From: Nitrospira sp.
GTDB lineage: Bacteria > Nitrospirota > Nitrospiria > Nitrospirales > Nitrospiraceae
Assembly (NCBI GenBank): GCA_030444405.1
Contig: JARFPM010000023.1
Location: forward strand, 1 to 56,030
Direction of reading: 5' to 3'
Length of the DNA: 56,030 bases
A model generated the notes under the pieces. The model was not told the DNA's origin and ran no database searches. It saw nothing but the letters and a program-made list of their open reading frames with translations. Each line of letters begins with the position of its first letter. Positions within the stretch are counted from its first letter, which is position 1. Below are positions 35,713 through 44,860 of the stretch, piece by piece. The translations under genes and the position numbers were made by a program.

Positions 35713-36016
35713 TGGGAAGACGCGCGTCTTGACGCGCGGGGAGCTGAGCGGGTGAGATACCAAGCCTTGAATCATCCTGCAACCCTCTCCAATTGGTTCG
35801 AGGCCTGTCAGTGATCTGCGTTGCTGACGGGGCAAAGATTTTTCAATAGCTCTGCTAGAGAAGAGAACGCCTCTTCGACCGTCCGGACGGCCTGATGTTA
35901 ACGCACTCATGCTCAGGTGGGCATACTTTTTCTGCTGCCGGAGTTGTCGTCGTACCCCATTAGCTTGTCGGTGTTTTCGGGGGAGACGTCACTCTCTCAT
36001 CTTCTAGGCTTTTCCT

Positions 36017-36044
36017 TTGAGCCTGTCTTGATCCGTAGTATAAG
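36017..36044 (+). promoter_or_regulatory. Candidate promoter of the secretion/pilus operon
   Basis: TTGAGC (36017-36022) and TATAAG (36039-36044) are spaced by 16 bases, placing a transcription start near 36051, before either possible start of the secretin gene. Confidence 0.5.
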
Positions 36045-36110
36045 AAAAATTGATGGCTGGCATGGGCAATGCTTCCAGGCCATAGGGAATGTTTGCAGGA
36101 AACAGATATT

Positions 36111-38456
36111 GTGGCTCGTCAGCTGAAGGCCTGTCTTCATAACAGAAGGATAGAAATCATCCAGGTCCTGGGAATCCTCGGGATGTCTGGTTGCGCCCTG
36201 TTGGTGTCTCCTGACGTCAAGCGCGGAGATCAGCATTTGGCTGCGGAACGTTGGGAAGAGGCCATCCTCGCTTACAAACAAGCGTTAAAAGACGATCCTT
36301 TCGATCCTTCTCTACAGGGTAAGTATGCGTTGGCTCGCGAGCGCGCCGCGGCGACGTATGCCGAGCGCGCTCGAACGTTTCTGAAGGAGAAACAGATCGA
36401 TCTTGCCCTTGAAGAATTCAAGCGGGCTTTGGCCATCGAACCCTCCAGCGCCGATTACCAAGCGGGTTTCGTAGAAGCCACTCGCGTGAAAGAATCCCGG
36501 TCTCAGTACCGCGAGGCAGAACGACTGGCTCAGCTGGGACGAACCGATGAGGCGATGAGCAGCTTTCAGCGGGCCGCGGAGCTCGACCCCACGTACCGAG
36601 ACCCGCTCGAAAGCATCAGCCGGCTTACTGAAGAACAACAGGCCCTCACGCGAGGTGATCGGCTGAAACAGCCTGTTACGCTTAAATTCAAGAATGCGGG
36701 CATTAAAGAAGTATTGGAGGGTGTGGCAAAGGTTGGTGGGTTTACGCTGGTTTTCGACAAGGATGTTCGGAACGACCCTATTTCTATTTCGATTCAGGAC
36801 ACGGCTTTGGAGGATGCCCTTCAACTGATTCTCAACAGCAACAGTTTATTTTCGCGTCAGATCTCTCCAGCCGTCCTGATCGTCAGCCCCGACACCAGGC
36901 AGAAGCAAGAGCAGTATCAGGATCTGATGATCCGAACCTTTTACCTTTCGAACGCCAAATCCAAGGACATGTTGTCGCTCCTGAAAAGCATGCTCGATTC
37001 AAAGCACATGCATGCCAATGAACAGTTGAACACGATCGTAATCCGTGATCAGCCTGAAAAAATCCAGATGGCCGAAAAAATCATCCTGGCCAATGACCGC
37101 CAAGAGGCGGAGGTGCTCTTTGACGTTGAAGTGCTGGAGGTCGATCGGACCGTCAATCAGACCTATGGACTGACCTATCCGAAAGAGGTCGCCTACGCCA
37201 TGGTTCCCCCAGGGTTTGCTGGCCTTATTGCCGGGACCGTTGCCCAACAGTTTACCTTGCGCCAGTTGACCAACTTAGGACCGGATAACTATATCTTCAA
37301 GCTCCCGACGAATGTCCAGCTGGATTTCTTCAAACAGATAACGGACGCGAAGACGCTGGCCGCGCCGAAGATCCGGGTCGTGAACAATAAGAAAGCGGAG
37401 ATCAATATCGGCGACAAACAGCCGATCCTCCTGTCTACGACGAACGTCCTGCCCGGTCAAGCCGCGACGGGCGCCGTGCCGACGACATCGACGGTGACCT
37501 CGGTTGAGTTTCGGGATACCGGCGTCAAACTGACGGTGGAACCTTCTATCAGGCTGGGGGGCGAGCTCGGATTGAAAATGAAGATCGAAGTGATTCGGCT
37601 GGGCGAGCGGGTCATTCTGCAGGCTTCTCCGCCCATCACGCAGTTCAAATTCGGCAATCGGTCTGCTGAGACGATGTTGAGCATCAAGGACGGGGAAACC
37701 GTTGTCCTGGGCGGGCTCTTGCAAGAGGAAGATCGGAAAACCAGAGTGACGATCCCGTGGCTCGGCGACCTCCCTTTGATCGGGAATCTCATCAGCTCGT
37801 TCAAGACAGAGCGAGTCACTACGGAAGTGATCTTAACGATCACGCCGCACATTGTGCAGAACATGACCCCTCCGACACTCAGTGCCCAAGCGTTCTGGTC
37901 CGGCACGGAATTTACCTATGCAACCGGGCCGAAGTATTCGATCCCTGCGCGGAAGGCATCCACGTTGTTGGGGACGGGGTACGGAGATCATCCCGTCGCA
38001 GACGGCAGTGCGGCGAAAGGTGCCGGAGAAACGAACCCGGCCCGTTCCTTGGCTCAACTGGCTGTCCCCGATCCAGTGCTGGTCATCCGACCAGATGAAT
38101 CGGCCGTTCAAGCCGGTCGAGAAATCAAGTTGTCGATCGTGGATGGGCGGATCGGCACATCGGACCGCAACATATTTAAGTTCGAATATGACCCGGAGGT
38201 GCTTCAGTTCAAACGGCTCAGTGATGCGGAACTTGTCAGCCCATCGGACCTTCCTCCTGGAGATCAGGGAAAAGCCGTGGGAAGTATCGCGTTCCGGCTG
38301 GCCCGTCCGAACGAGCATGCTCCACGGTCTGCGTACATTGTCTTTGTCGCAAAGGCGCCCGGGGTGTCGCCGGTTCGCGTTGAACTGACTGATTCTGGTA
38401 GTGCCGCTCAGGCATCACCCGGAATAATTGGGACAGGGGTGGTGAGAGTGCGGTGA
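36111..38456 (+). CDS. Lipoprotein secretin with N-terminal TPRs and C-terminal cohesin-like domain
   Basis: The start is taken at GTG 36111 (AGGA upstream); an in-frame ATG at 36069 lacks a Shine-Dalgarno. The 781-residue product has a lipoprotein signal (LGILGMSGC), three TPR units (to about residue 175), a secretin N0/STN domain (VTLKFKNAGIKEVLEGVAKV), an N1-like domain (IRTFYLSNAKSKDMLSLLKS), the secretin beta-barrel domain (LAAPKIRVVNNKKAEI, VVLGGLLQEEDRKTRVTIPW, LPLIGNLISS, VILTITPHIV) and a C-terminal cohesin-like module (about 655-775: PDESAVQAGREIKLSIVDGR, FKFEYDPEVLQF). It should form the outer-membrane channel of a GspD/PilQ-type machine. It heads the operon; its TGA overlaps the next GTG by 4 bases. 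Confidence 0.92.
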   Translation: MARQLKACLHNRRIEIIQVLGILGMSGCALLVSPDVKRGDQHLAAERWEEAILAYKQALKDDPFDPSLQGKYALARERAAATYAERARTFLKEKQIDLALEEFKRALAIEPSSADYQAGFVEATRVKESRSQYREAERLAQLGRTDEAMSSFQRAAELDPTYRDPLESISRLTEEQQALTRGDRLKQPVTLKFKNAGIKEVLEGVAKVGGFTLVFDKDVRNDPISISIQDTALEDALQLILNSNSLFSRQISPAVLIVSPDTRQKQEQYQDLMIRTFYLSNAKSKDMLSLLKSMLDSKHMHANEQLNTIVIRDQPEKIQMAEKIILANDRQEAEVLFDVEVLEVDRTVNQTYGLTYPKEVAYAMVPPGFAGLIAGTVAQQFTLRQLTNLGPDNYIFKLPTNVQLDFFKQITDAKTLAAPKIRVVNNKKAEINIGDKQPILLSTTNVLPGQAATGAVPTTSTVTSVEFRDTGVKLTVEPSIRLGGELGLKMKIEVIRLGERVILQASPPITQFKFGNRSAETMLSIKDGETVVLGGLLQEEDRKTRVTIPWLGDLPLIGNLISSFKTERVTTEVILTITPHIVQNMTPPTLSAQAFWSGTEFTYATGPKYSIPARKASTLLGTGYGDHPVADGSAAKGAGETNPARSLAQLAVPDPVLVIRPDESAVQAGREIKLSIVDGRIGTSDRNIFKFEYDPEVLQFKRLSDAELVSPSDLPPGDQGKAVGSIAFRLARPNEHAPRSAYIVFVAKAPGVSPVRVELTDSGSAAQASPGIIGTGVVRVR

Positions 38457-38959
38457 GGGAGGACGGGCTAACACTCATCGAGATCCTCGTCACCATGACC
38501 ATCATTGTGATCTTGGCCTCGGTCGTCATGCCTCTGAGCAAAGTGTCGACGAAACGCGCCCAAGAGATCGAACTGCGTCAACATCTTCGGACCATTCGTG
38601 GCGCGATCGATGTGTTCAAGCTGGAATGGAATCGTGATGGGGACGTCTTGCTTGGAGCGGTCTGTGTGAAGAATAGGTTGATGTGCCAGGAAGTCACCGG
38701 GCCGTACGGCTATCCGAAGTCTCTCGATGTGCTGTTGGGCGTCAAGCTGACGGGAGAAGAGGCGACGGTTCGAGGCACCACAGTTAGGCGGTATTTGCGG
38801 GTGATGCCGATCGACCCACTCACAGGCAAATCCGATTGGGCGTTGCGTTGTTACAAGGACCGTCCAAAGCCGTCTAGTTGGTGTGGTGAAGATGTCTATG
38901 ATGTGATGACGCAAAGCGAGGAGTCTGCACTCGATGGTACCAAGTACCAGGATTGGTAA
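38453..38959 (+). CDS. Type II secretion/type IV pilus pseudopilin (GspG-like)
   Basis: The product is 168 residues. A very short leader precedes GLTLIEILVTMTIIVILASV, the class III prepilin signature with Gly at -1 and Glu at +5, followed by a single long hydrophobic helix. The globular part has four cysteines, LRVMPIDPLTGKSDWALRCY and SSWCGEDVYDV, a GspG-like ending. GTG start overlaps the secretin stop. It needs a prepilin peptidase, not encoded in this window. Confidence 0.9.
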   Translation: MREDGLTLIEILVTMTIIVILASVVMPLSKVSTKRAQEIELRQHLRTIRGAIDVFKLEWNRDGDVLLGAVCVKNRLMCQEVTGPYGYPKSLDVLLGVKLTGEEATVRGTTVRRYLRVMPIDPLTGKSDWALRCYKDRPKPSSWCGEDVYDVMTQSEESALDGTKYQDW

Positions 38960-39335
38960 GGTGGGTGGATGGAATGCAAAGGGCTTTACACTGATTGAAC
39001 TCATGATCGTCGTGTCCATAGTCGGCATTTTGGCCACCATTGCCTTTCCGTCCTATCAGTCCTCATTGATTAAAGCTAGGGAGACGGTGTTGCGGCAAGA
39101 CCTTTTCACGCTGCGCGAGTTGTTGGACCATCACCGTGCGGACAAGGGGAAGTACCCTCCGTCCTTGGATGGTCTGGTAACGGCAGGATATCTACGGGCC
39201 CTTCCAAAAGACCCCTTTACGAACTCGCCGAGCTCTTGGCAACAGATCATTGAACCGACAGAGGGTGGTATCTTTGATGTGTATTCCGGATCGGACCTGG
39301 TTGGGACTAACGGGACTCCATATAACCAATGGTGA
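38934..39335 (+). CDS. Type II secretion/type IV pilus pseudopilin (GspG-like)
   Basis: The product is 133 residues with the prepilin signature KGFTLIELMIVVSIVGILAT (Gly then Phe, Glu +5) after a leader of about 16 residues. The C-terminal part contains DKGKYPPSLDGLVTAGYLRALPKDPFTN and FDVYSGSDLVGTNGTPYNQW, the GspG major-pseudopilin fold with its calcium-site region. It overlaps the previous gene by 26 bases and the next by 7. It is the best candidate for the main subunit of the pseudopilus. Confidence 0.92.
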   Translation: MVPSTRIGKVGGWNAKGFTLIELMIVVSIVGILATIAFPSYQSSLIKARETVLRQDLFTLRELLDHHRADKGKYPPSLDGLVTAGYLRALPKDPFTNSPSSWQQIIEPTEGGIFDVYSGSDLVGTNGTPYNQW

Positions 39336-40180
39336 ACAGGCGCGCGAGATTGGCTTGGAGTAGATTCTGCGCTGGGCACAACGTGTTTCGAGTGATGGAG
39401 GAATGGGGGGGTACGTCCATCGGAATCCTTCTGCTTGGACTGTCGGCCTGTAGTCCGCTCGAACCCATTATTATGGAGCCGGAGATGTCGGATCTCCAAC
39501 TCACGGTGGATACCCTCAAGACCTCATTGCGAGATGCCCAGCGAACGGTTGCCGAGCTGAGAGCAGAGGTCGACGCACGGCGCCAGGAATTGGCCGATGT
39601 GCAGATCGCCCGGGCGCAGCTCGAAGGGCGTATTCGGGAGGCGGAACGTCGGTTGACTGAAGCTCGCCATGTGATTGATCTCCAGCGGGAAGAGCTGGCT
39701 AGCTCGCGTTCCCAACGGGAACAGGTGGGGCGGTCCAAAGCCGCACTTCAGAATCAACTGAAGCAGGTTCAAAAACAGGTATCGAAAGTAGAGAAACAGG
39801 TGAAGGGAAATGTATCTCCCGCAGCTATGGTTTCTCCAAGAGATGAGCAATTGGAGTTGGCGACTGTCGCCCCTCAGCAGGATGCCCTGTTGGCCGCTGT
39901 GGAGAAGGGCACCAGGGTTATCCCTGGGCCAGCGAGCCAGGTGTCGGGAGCATCTTCGGTCGGCGAAGTACCGGTGGTCTCTCAGTCGGCAACTGTGCCC
40001 CGCCGCTTTCACGTGGTGGTCATGCCTGGGGACACGTTGTGGAGTATGGCACACCGATATCACACGTCTGTCAAACGCCTCATGGTTCTTAACACGCTTC
40101 CTAGTGACCGTATTCAAGTTGGTCAAGCTCTCTGGCTTACTGAGCCCACGACTGAAGAGCTCGAGCACGAACGAATGTAG
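39329..40180 (+). CDS. LysM-domain lipoprotein with coiled coil
   Basis: The product is up to 283 residues. A lipoprotein signal ends in LLLGLSAC (Cys at about 41 from the ATG at 39329; an internal ATG at 39395 would shorten the leader). A long coiled coil (about 50-155, rich in Glu, Gln, Arg) follows, then a flexible linker, and a C-terminal LysM domain (HVVVMPGDTLWSMAHRYHTS, LNTLPSDRIQVGQALWL) that binds peptidoglycan. In context it could anchor the secretin or pseudopilus to the cell wall, a role played in other systems by FimV or TsaP-like proteins. Confidence 0.88.
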   Translation: MVNRRARLAWSRFCAGHNVFRVMEEWGGTSIGILLLGLSACSPLEPIIMEPEMSDLQLTVDTLKTSLRDAQRTVAELRAEVDARRQELADVQIARAQLEGRIREAERRLTEARHVIDLQREELASSRSQREQVGRSKAALQNQLKQVQKQVSKVEKQVKGNVSPAAMVSPRDEQLELATVAPQQDALLAAVEKGTRVIPGPASQVSGASSVGEVPVVSQSATVPRRFHVVVMPGDTLWSMAHRYHTSVKRLMVLNTLPSDRIQVGQALWLTEPTTEELEHERM

Positions 40181-40224
40181 TGGCGCACGATGGGCTAAGC
40201 GGCAAGTCGTGAAGGTCTACATCT

Positions 40225-41439
40225 ATGGCAGTATTTGCGTATCGAGTCGCACGGCCTGATGGGTCCACAATCCAGGGGCATGTAGAAGGAGAGAATGAAT
40301 CGTTCGTTCGTGCCAGACTAGAGTCACAAGGATTGCTGGTTTTCAATCTTCACCGTCGAGGAATCACATCAGTCAAGACGGAGACGTCGTGGTCATGGGG
40401 CAAGCTTCCGCTGGGGCAGTTCTTGGTCTTCAACCAAGAACTGCTGGTTCTGGTCAAGTCCGGGTTACCCATTTTGCGCATCTGGGATCTTCTCATTGAA
40501 CGAGCCGGCCATGCTGGATTTCAGCTGACACTGCGTGATGTGCGGGAAGACATCCGAGGTGGAGCCTCCGCCTCAGACGCATTAGCTAAACACCCCGTCT
40601 ATTTCCCGGAACTGTATGTCGCCACGGTAAAGGCAGGGGAGCAATCGGGTAATCTTCCAGAGGTACTACAGAGGTACGTTGCGTATCTGAAGCTGATGGT
40701 CGGGCTTCGTCAGAAAGTGAAGAAGGCGATCTCCTATCCCATCGTTCTCATCGTTATCGGCCTGGCCGTGGTCGGTTTTCTATTGACCTATGTCATGCCG
40801 ACTTTCGTATCGGTCTATGGAGAGTCAGCGAAGACCTTGCCATGGGCGACTCAGGTCTTGCTCGATTTTGTCCTGCATGCTGAGTCATGGATAGTGCCCG
40901 CAGTCGTCGTCTTGATCGGCATCATGCTTGGGACGCATGCCTATTATGCCACCTCGGCGGGACAGTTGGCTATCGATCGTCTTGTGCTGAAACTCCCACT
41001 CGTGGGTCAGATTGCAATCAAGCACAATACCGTCCAGCTGATGCGAACACTCGGAACTATTCTTGCCGGAGGAACCCCGCTCGTTGATGCCTTGCAAGGC
41101 GCAAGAGGAGCCGTTTCAAACCGATGGATTTCACAAGAAATGATCGGGGCCGTCAATGAGATTCGCGAGGGGGCGACGCTGGCTGATGCGTTGGATCGTC
41201 CCAGAGTGCTTCCGAGACTCGCGATCGAAATGTTATCGGTAGGGGAGGAAACGGGTTCGCTGGATACGATGTTGCGGGACGTCGCGGAGTTTTATGAGGC
41301 TGACCTCGATACGAGGCTTACGCAGCTCACCACGTGGATAGAGCCGGTTCTGCTGCTCATAATGGGAGTGTTGGTCGGCGGGATCGTCATTGTGATGTAC
41401 CTGCCAGTATTCCAGATGGCGGGGACCGTCGGCGGCTAG
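40225..41439 (+). CDS. gspF: Inner-membrane platform protein, GspF/PilC family
   Basis: The product is 404 residues with two GspF domains (about 70-190 and 270-395). The N-terminus AYRVARPDGSTIQGHVEGEN is typical. Membrane helices are near 170-195 (PIVLIVIGLAVVGFLLTYVM), 215-240 and 375-398. Signature-like repeats FFAELYVATVKAGEQSGNLPEVL (here PELYVATVKAGEQSGNL) and LAIEMLSVGEETGSLDTML occur once per domain. It couples the cytoplasmic ATPase to pilin assembly. Confidence 0.95.
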   Translation: MAVFAYRVARPDGSTIQGHVEGENESFVRARLESQGLLVFNLHRRGITSVKTETSWSWGKLPLGQFLVFNQELLVLVKSGLPILRIWDLLIERAGHAGFQLTLRDVREDIRGGASASDALAKHPVYFPELYVATVKAGEQSGNLPEVLQRYVAYLKLMVGLRQKVKKAISYPIVLIVIGLAVVGFLLTYVMPTFVSVYGESAKTLPWATQVLLDFVLHAESWIVPAVVVLIGIMLGTHAYYATSAGQLAIDRLVLKLPLVGQIAIKHNTVQLMRTLGTILAGGTPLVDALQGARGAVSNRWISQEMIGAVNEIREGATLADALDRPRVLPRLAIEMLSVGEETGSLDTMLRDVAEFYEADLDTRLTQLTTWIEPVLLLIMGVLVGGIVIVMYLPVFQMAGTVGG

Positions 41440-41498
41440 AATTAGGAGTGACATGAGATCCAAGGTTGATGAAGATACAACCATGAGAGGGCCCGCGT

Positions 41499-43226
41499 AT
41501 GTCACGTAGCCTTACGAGGCCATCTCTGGCCGAGGTCTTGGTCGTCCAAGGAATGCTCACAAAGCACACGGTTGAGGATGTTCTGTGTCGATTGAATGGG
41601 GTGCCTGCCGCCTTAGGGCAAAAGCTGATCGGCGAAGGGCTCCTCTCGGAGGATCAATTGGCTCATGCACTAGCCGTTCAATACGGTCTTCCCTATGATC
41701 CGCTGACGGATTTTCGGATCGATCCGCGATATTACGAGACTATCTCGATCAAGTTGATGCAACGATTTCCCTTTGTGCCGATCACCGAGCGTTCCGGAAC
41801 ACTGACGATCGCCGTCGCCGACCCGCAAAATTTGCTCGGACTCGACGAACTGGAGCTCCTAATCGGAAAGCCGCTGGATCGAGTCGTCAGCTCCAAGAGC
41901 GCAATCCTGGCGGCGCTGGAACGCAGTGAAGGATCGAGTCAAGTGCTTCGTGAGCTGGAAGCGGAGTATCGGTCGATCCTGGTGAAAGAAGATGATCGAG
42001 GAGACGAAATTCTAACTCTCGATCATCCAGGGGAAGAACAAAGTCCTGCCGTGAAGCTGCTGGACACCATCCTGCTGAGTGCGATGCAGCGCCGCGCAAG
42101 TGACATCCACATCGAAGCGGCAGACCGCGCGACAAAGGTCAAACTTCGCGTCGACGGCATCCTGATTCCTGCCATGGAGCCGCTGGATATTCGATTACAT
42201 GCCCCGTTAGTCTCTCGTTTGAAGGTCATGTCGGAGCTTGATATTGCCGAGCGTCGGGTGCCTCAAGACGGAAGTTTCCGTATGAGGCTGGATCGAAAGA
42301 CCGTGGATTTTCGTGTCTCCATTCTGCCCAGCGTCTTCGGCGAGTCGGTCGTGATTCGAATATTGGACCAGGACTCGATTGCGACCGGAGTGTCGGCCTT
42401 GAATCTCGAACGGCTCGGGTTTAACCCGGAAGATCTGAAGCGATTCCGGAAAGCGATTACTCGTCCCTACGGCATGGTGTTGGTGACGGGGCCGACAGGA
42501 AGTGGGAAGACGACGACGCTGTATGCCGCGATATCGGAGATGAACACGCTTGAAGATAAGTTGATTACGATCGAAGATCCCGTTGAATACCAACTTTCGG
42601 GAGTGGTGCAGATTCCCGTCAATGAAAAGAAGGGGGTGACGTTTGCTCGCGGCCTTCGGTCCATACTCCGTCATGATCCGGACAAGATTATGGTCGGCGA
42701 AATTAGAGATCCCGAGACGGCGCAGATCGCGATCCAATCGGCCCTGACCGGCCATCTTGTGTTGACGACAGTGCATGCGAACAATGTGTTCGATGTCATT
42801 GGGCGGTTCGCGTCGATGGGGATCGACGCCTATAATTTTCTGGCCGCTCTCAACTGCGTGTTGGCACAGCGGCTGGTCCGAATTCTCTGTCCGTCATGTC
42901 GGACTCCAGTCAAAGGACAGCGGGCCCTTATTGAGGAATCAGGATTGGACTATGAGCAATACAAGGATACGGTGTTCTACGAAGGAAAAGGATGTCCACA
43001 ATGCCATGGTACCGGGTACCGAGGGAGAAAATGTATTACCGAATTCCTTAATTTGACGGATGAAATCAAAGAAATGATTCATGCCGAGCGACCGCTGTCA
43101 GAAATCCGGTATCGAGCCGTGACCGATGGAATGATTACGCTGCGGCAGTCGGCGCTAAATAAAGTATTGAATGGGGAGACGTCGCTGCGAGAGATCAATC
43201 GTGTGACATTCAGTGAGGAAGGGTAA
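41499..43226 (+). CDS. gspE: Assembly ATPase, GspE/PilB family
   Basis: The product is 575 residues. An N-terminal MshEN/GspE-N domain (about 1-150) is followed by the ATPase domain with Walker A GPTGSGKTT (about 331-339), Asp box, Walker B-region DKIMVGEIRDPETA, and a His box GHLVLTTVHAN. A four-cysteine zinc motif (CPSC near 464, CPQCHGTGYRGR near 498) is the usual GspE/PilB form. MshEN domains can bind cyclic di-GMP, and this one has the right position, but I cannot verify its motif by eye. It powers pseudopilus assembly. Confidence 0.96.
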   Translation: MSRSLTRPSLAEVLVVQGMLTKHTVEDVLCRLNGVPAALGQKLIGEGLLSEDQLAHALAVQYGLPYDPLTDFRIDPRYYETISIKLMQRFPFVPITERSGTLTIAVADPQNLLGLDELELLIGKPLDRVVSSKSAILAALERSEGSSQVLRELEAEYRSILVKEDDRGDEILTLDHPGEEQSPAVKLLDTILLSAMQRRASDIHIEAADRATKVKLRVDGILIPAMEPLDIRLHAPLVSRLKVMSELDIAERRVPQDGSFRMRLDRKTVDFRVSILPSVFGESVVIRILDQDSIATGVSALNLERLGFNPEDLKRFRKAITRPYGMVLVTGPTGSGKTTTLYAAISEMNTLEDKLITIEDPVEYQLSGVVQIPVNEKKGVTFARGLRSILRHDPDKIMVGEIRDPETAQIAIQSALTGHLVLTTVHANNVFDVIGRFASMGIDAYNFLAALNCVLAQRLVRILCPSCRTPVKGQRALIEESGLDYEQYKDTVFYEGKGCPQCHGTGYRGRKCITEFLNLTDEIKEMIHAERPLSEIRYRAVTDGMITLRQSALNKVLNGETSLREINRVTFSEEG

Positions 43227-43230
43227 TGCG

Positions 43231-44226
43231 ATGTGGGAATGGGCCAGTAGCCGACCACTGCGTTGCTTGAAGTTCGGAACCGACTCGATCGCGTGGGCCG
43301 AAACCGAGCGAAATTGGCGCGGACAGCGTCGACATCAGTGTGTCATGTCCCAGCTTTCCGATGGCATGATCAAGCCCTCTCCCACAGAGGAGAATCTATC
43401 CGATCCTTCAGCATTGGCAAATCGTATTCGTGCCCTGACGGGTTCTGCCTCGGATCACCGTGCTGTCAGGGGAGCAATCCTCTCTGATCGTCCTCGACGG
43501 ATTGCAGTGTTGCTGCCTGACACGGCGGTTAGAGCGACAGTTCTGCACCTTGAGCAGCTCCCTGTCAGGCGCGACGAACGCGATGCGCTGATCCGCTGGC
43601 GGCTTGGTCAAGAGCAACTGTTCCCGCTGAGCGGTGCGAAGGTGTTATTCCAAGTATTTCATGATCGATCAGGGGGCAAAGGGCCAGCGCATACTGTACT
43701 GACGGTGGCGGCCCAGGAATCGGTGCTGAAACAGTATGAATCTCTCTGTGAATCTGTCGGGTTGATCCCCCAAGAAGTGGGGATCACGAGCCTACGGATT
43801 TTTGATCTTTGGAGAAGAGCTTTGAGTGGATCTCATTGGCGAAGCCGAGACTGTCTATGGGTCAACTTATTGGATCGAGCCTTGACGACGATGATTTGGC
43901 AACAAGGGCGTTTACTGTTCTACCGATGCAAGCTTCTGGGGGCTGAGGCGGCTGAAGCGCTTACGAAAAGCGATATGCTGAACAAGATTCTTCAGGAATG
44001 CTGCGCGTCGTTGGAGGTCTGTCAACAGCAACATCCCTCAGCGGTCGTTAAGGAAGCCATTATTTGTGCAGACGGAGACCTTTCGGCCTTTCAAGAACTG
44101 ATTGAGGCAGAGCTCCGACTGTCTGTCGAACAACTAACTTGGGAATCGGTCGAAGTTCTCGGTCGGGTGGCCGAAGGGAGCCATCGAGGGATGACATCGT
44201 TGGCTGCGATGGCTGGGGTCCTCTAG
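43231..44226 (+). CDS. PilM/GspL-N-like cytoplasmic assembly protein
   Basis: The start is the ATG at 43231, with GAGGAAGGG about 8 bases upstream, 4 bases after the gspE stop. The 331-residue product is an ASKHA-like protein: RCLKFGTDSIAWAE at the N-terminus, AVLLPDTAVRATVLHLEQLP, and RRDERDALIRWRLGQEQLFP, the pattern of PilM/MshI/GspL cytoplasmic domains. No membrane helix is present, so it should pair with the PilN-like protein next to it. The match is by pattern, not strong identity. Confidence 0.8.
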   Translation: MWEWASSRPLRCLKFGTDSIAWAETERNWRGQRRHQCVMSQLSDGMIKPSPTEENLSDPSALANRIRALTGSASDHRAVRGAILSDRPRRIAVLLPDTAVRATVLHLEQLPVRRDERDALIRWRLGQEQLFPLSGAKVLFQVFHDRSGGKGPAHTVLTVAAQESVLKQYESLCESVGLIPQEVGITSLRIFDLWRRALSGSHWRSRDCLWVNLLDRALTTMIWQQGRLLFYRCKLLGAEAAEALTKSDMLNKILQECCASLEVCQQQHPSAVVKEAIICADGDLSAFQELIEAELRLSVEQLTWESVEVLGRVAEGSHRGMTSLAAMAGVL

Positions 44227-44227
44227 C

Positions 44228-44857
44228 ATGGCGATCATGAGTTCTGCAGTCGCTAGGTTCTACGCACTAGTCAAGTCAATGCCATTACTGCGCGGTGCCG
44301 ATGATCAGTTCCGGATAAACCTGAGCCGCCGTTATCGGCCGGTGGTCGTTCCGCTTCGATTGCTCTTGATCGTCAGCTGCGTCCTGCTTGTGGTAGGGAT
44401 TGGTTCGAACCTCAGGCAAGCGATCCTCACGCATCAAGAATCTTTGATCATCCAAGGAGAACTGGATCGAGTGCGGCAGCAGGACTTGGACTTGATCGCA
44501 GAGGCTCGGCAGGAAGGCATTGATTTGTCTGAAGAGGCGTTGAAGAGACTGCCTTCCGAGGTCGAGTTGGCCAATCGGCTGCTTGAAAAGAGAACATTTT
44601 CCTGGACAAAGTTTCTGACTGAATTGGAACAAGCGATCCCTTCACGCCTTGCGCTCAGCAGTGTTCGTCTTGATCAAGCCGGCACCATGGTTCGACTCAC
44701 GGGAACTGCTACGAGCCTCGAAGATATCACTGTCTTCACCGTCGGACTCCAGGATCACGCGACATTTAAGGACCCGATCTTGGGACAGCATCGTGTTGGG
44801 CCAAACGGGTTGGTGGAATTCGACGTCACATTGCAATACCGTTCAGAAGGAACTTGA
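44228..44857 (+). CDS. PilN-like inner-membrane assembly protein
   Basis: The product is 209 residues: about 40 cytoplasmic residues including FRINLSRRYRP (resembling the INLLPWR segment of PilN), one membrane helix (about 42-62, VVPLRLLLIVSCVLLVVGIG), a coiled coil and a small periplasmic domain (SRLALSSVRLDQAGTMVRLTGTA). This is the topology of PilN and of the C-terminal half of GspL. It starts 1 base after the PilM-like gene and joins PilO-like in a heterodimer. Confidence 0.82.
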   Translation: MAIMSSAVARFYALVKSMPLLRGADDQFRINLSRRYRPVVVPLRLLLIVSCVLLVVGIGSNLRQAILTHQESLIIQGELDRVRQQDLDLIAEARQEGIDLSEEALKRLPSEVELANRLLEKRTFSWTKFLTELEQAIPSRLALSSVRLDQAGTMVRLTGTATSLEDITVFTVGLQDHATFKDPILGQHRVGPNGLVEFDVTLQYRSEGT

Positions 44858-44860
44858 GTG

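Larger units (their letters stand above)
35500..36110. other. Gene-free stretch before the secretion operon
   Basis: No convincing gene is found in this 600-base stretch; short open frames here overlap repeat-derived sequence. It contains a diverged interspersed repeat (35608-35712), an 8-bp GC-rich inverted repeat with a TT loop (35721-35738) and a candidate promoter at 36017-36044. Confidence 0.6.

Noticed and set aside
35599-35814. 71-codon plus-strand frame and its minus-strand counterpart
   Set aside because: Both lie in sequence related to the non-coding interspersed repeat and have no support as genes.
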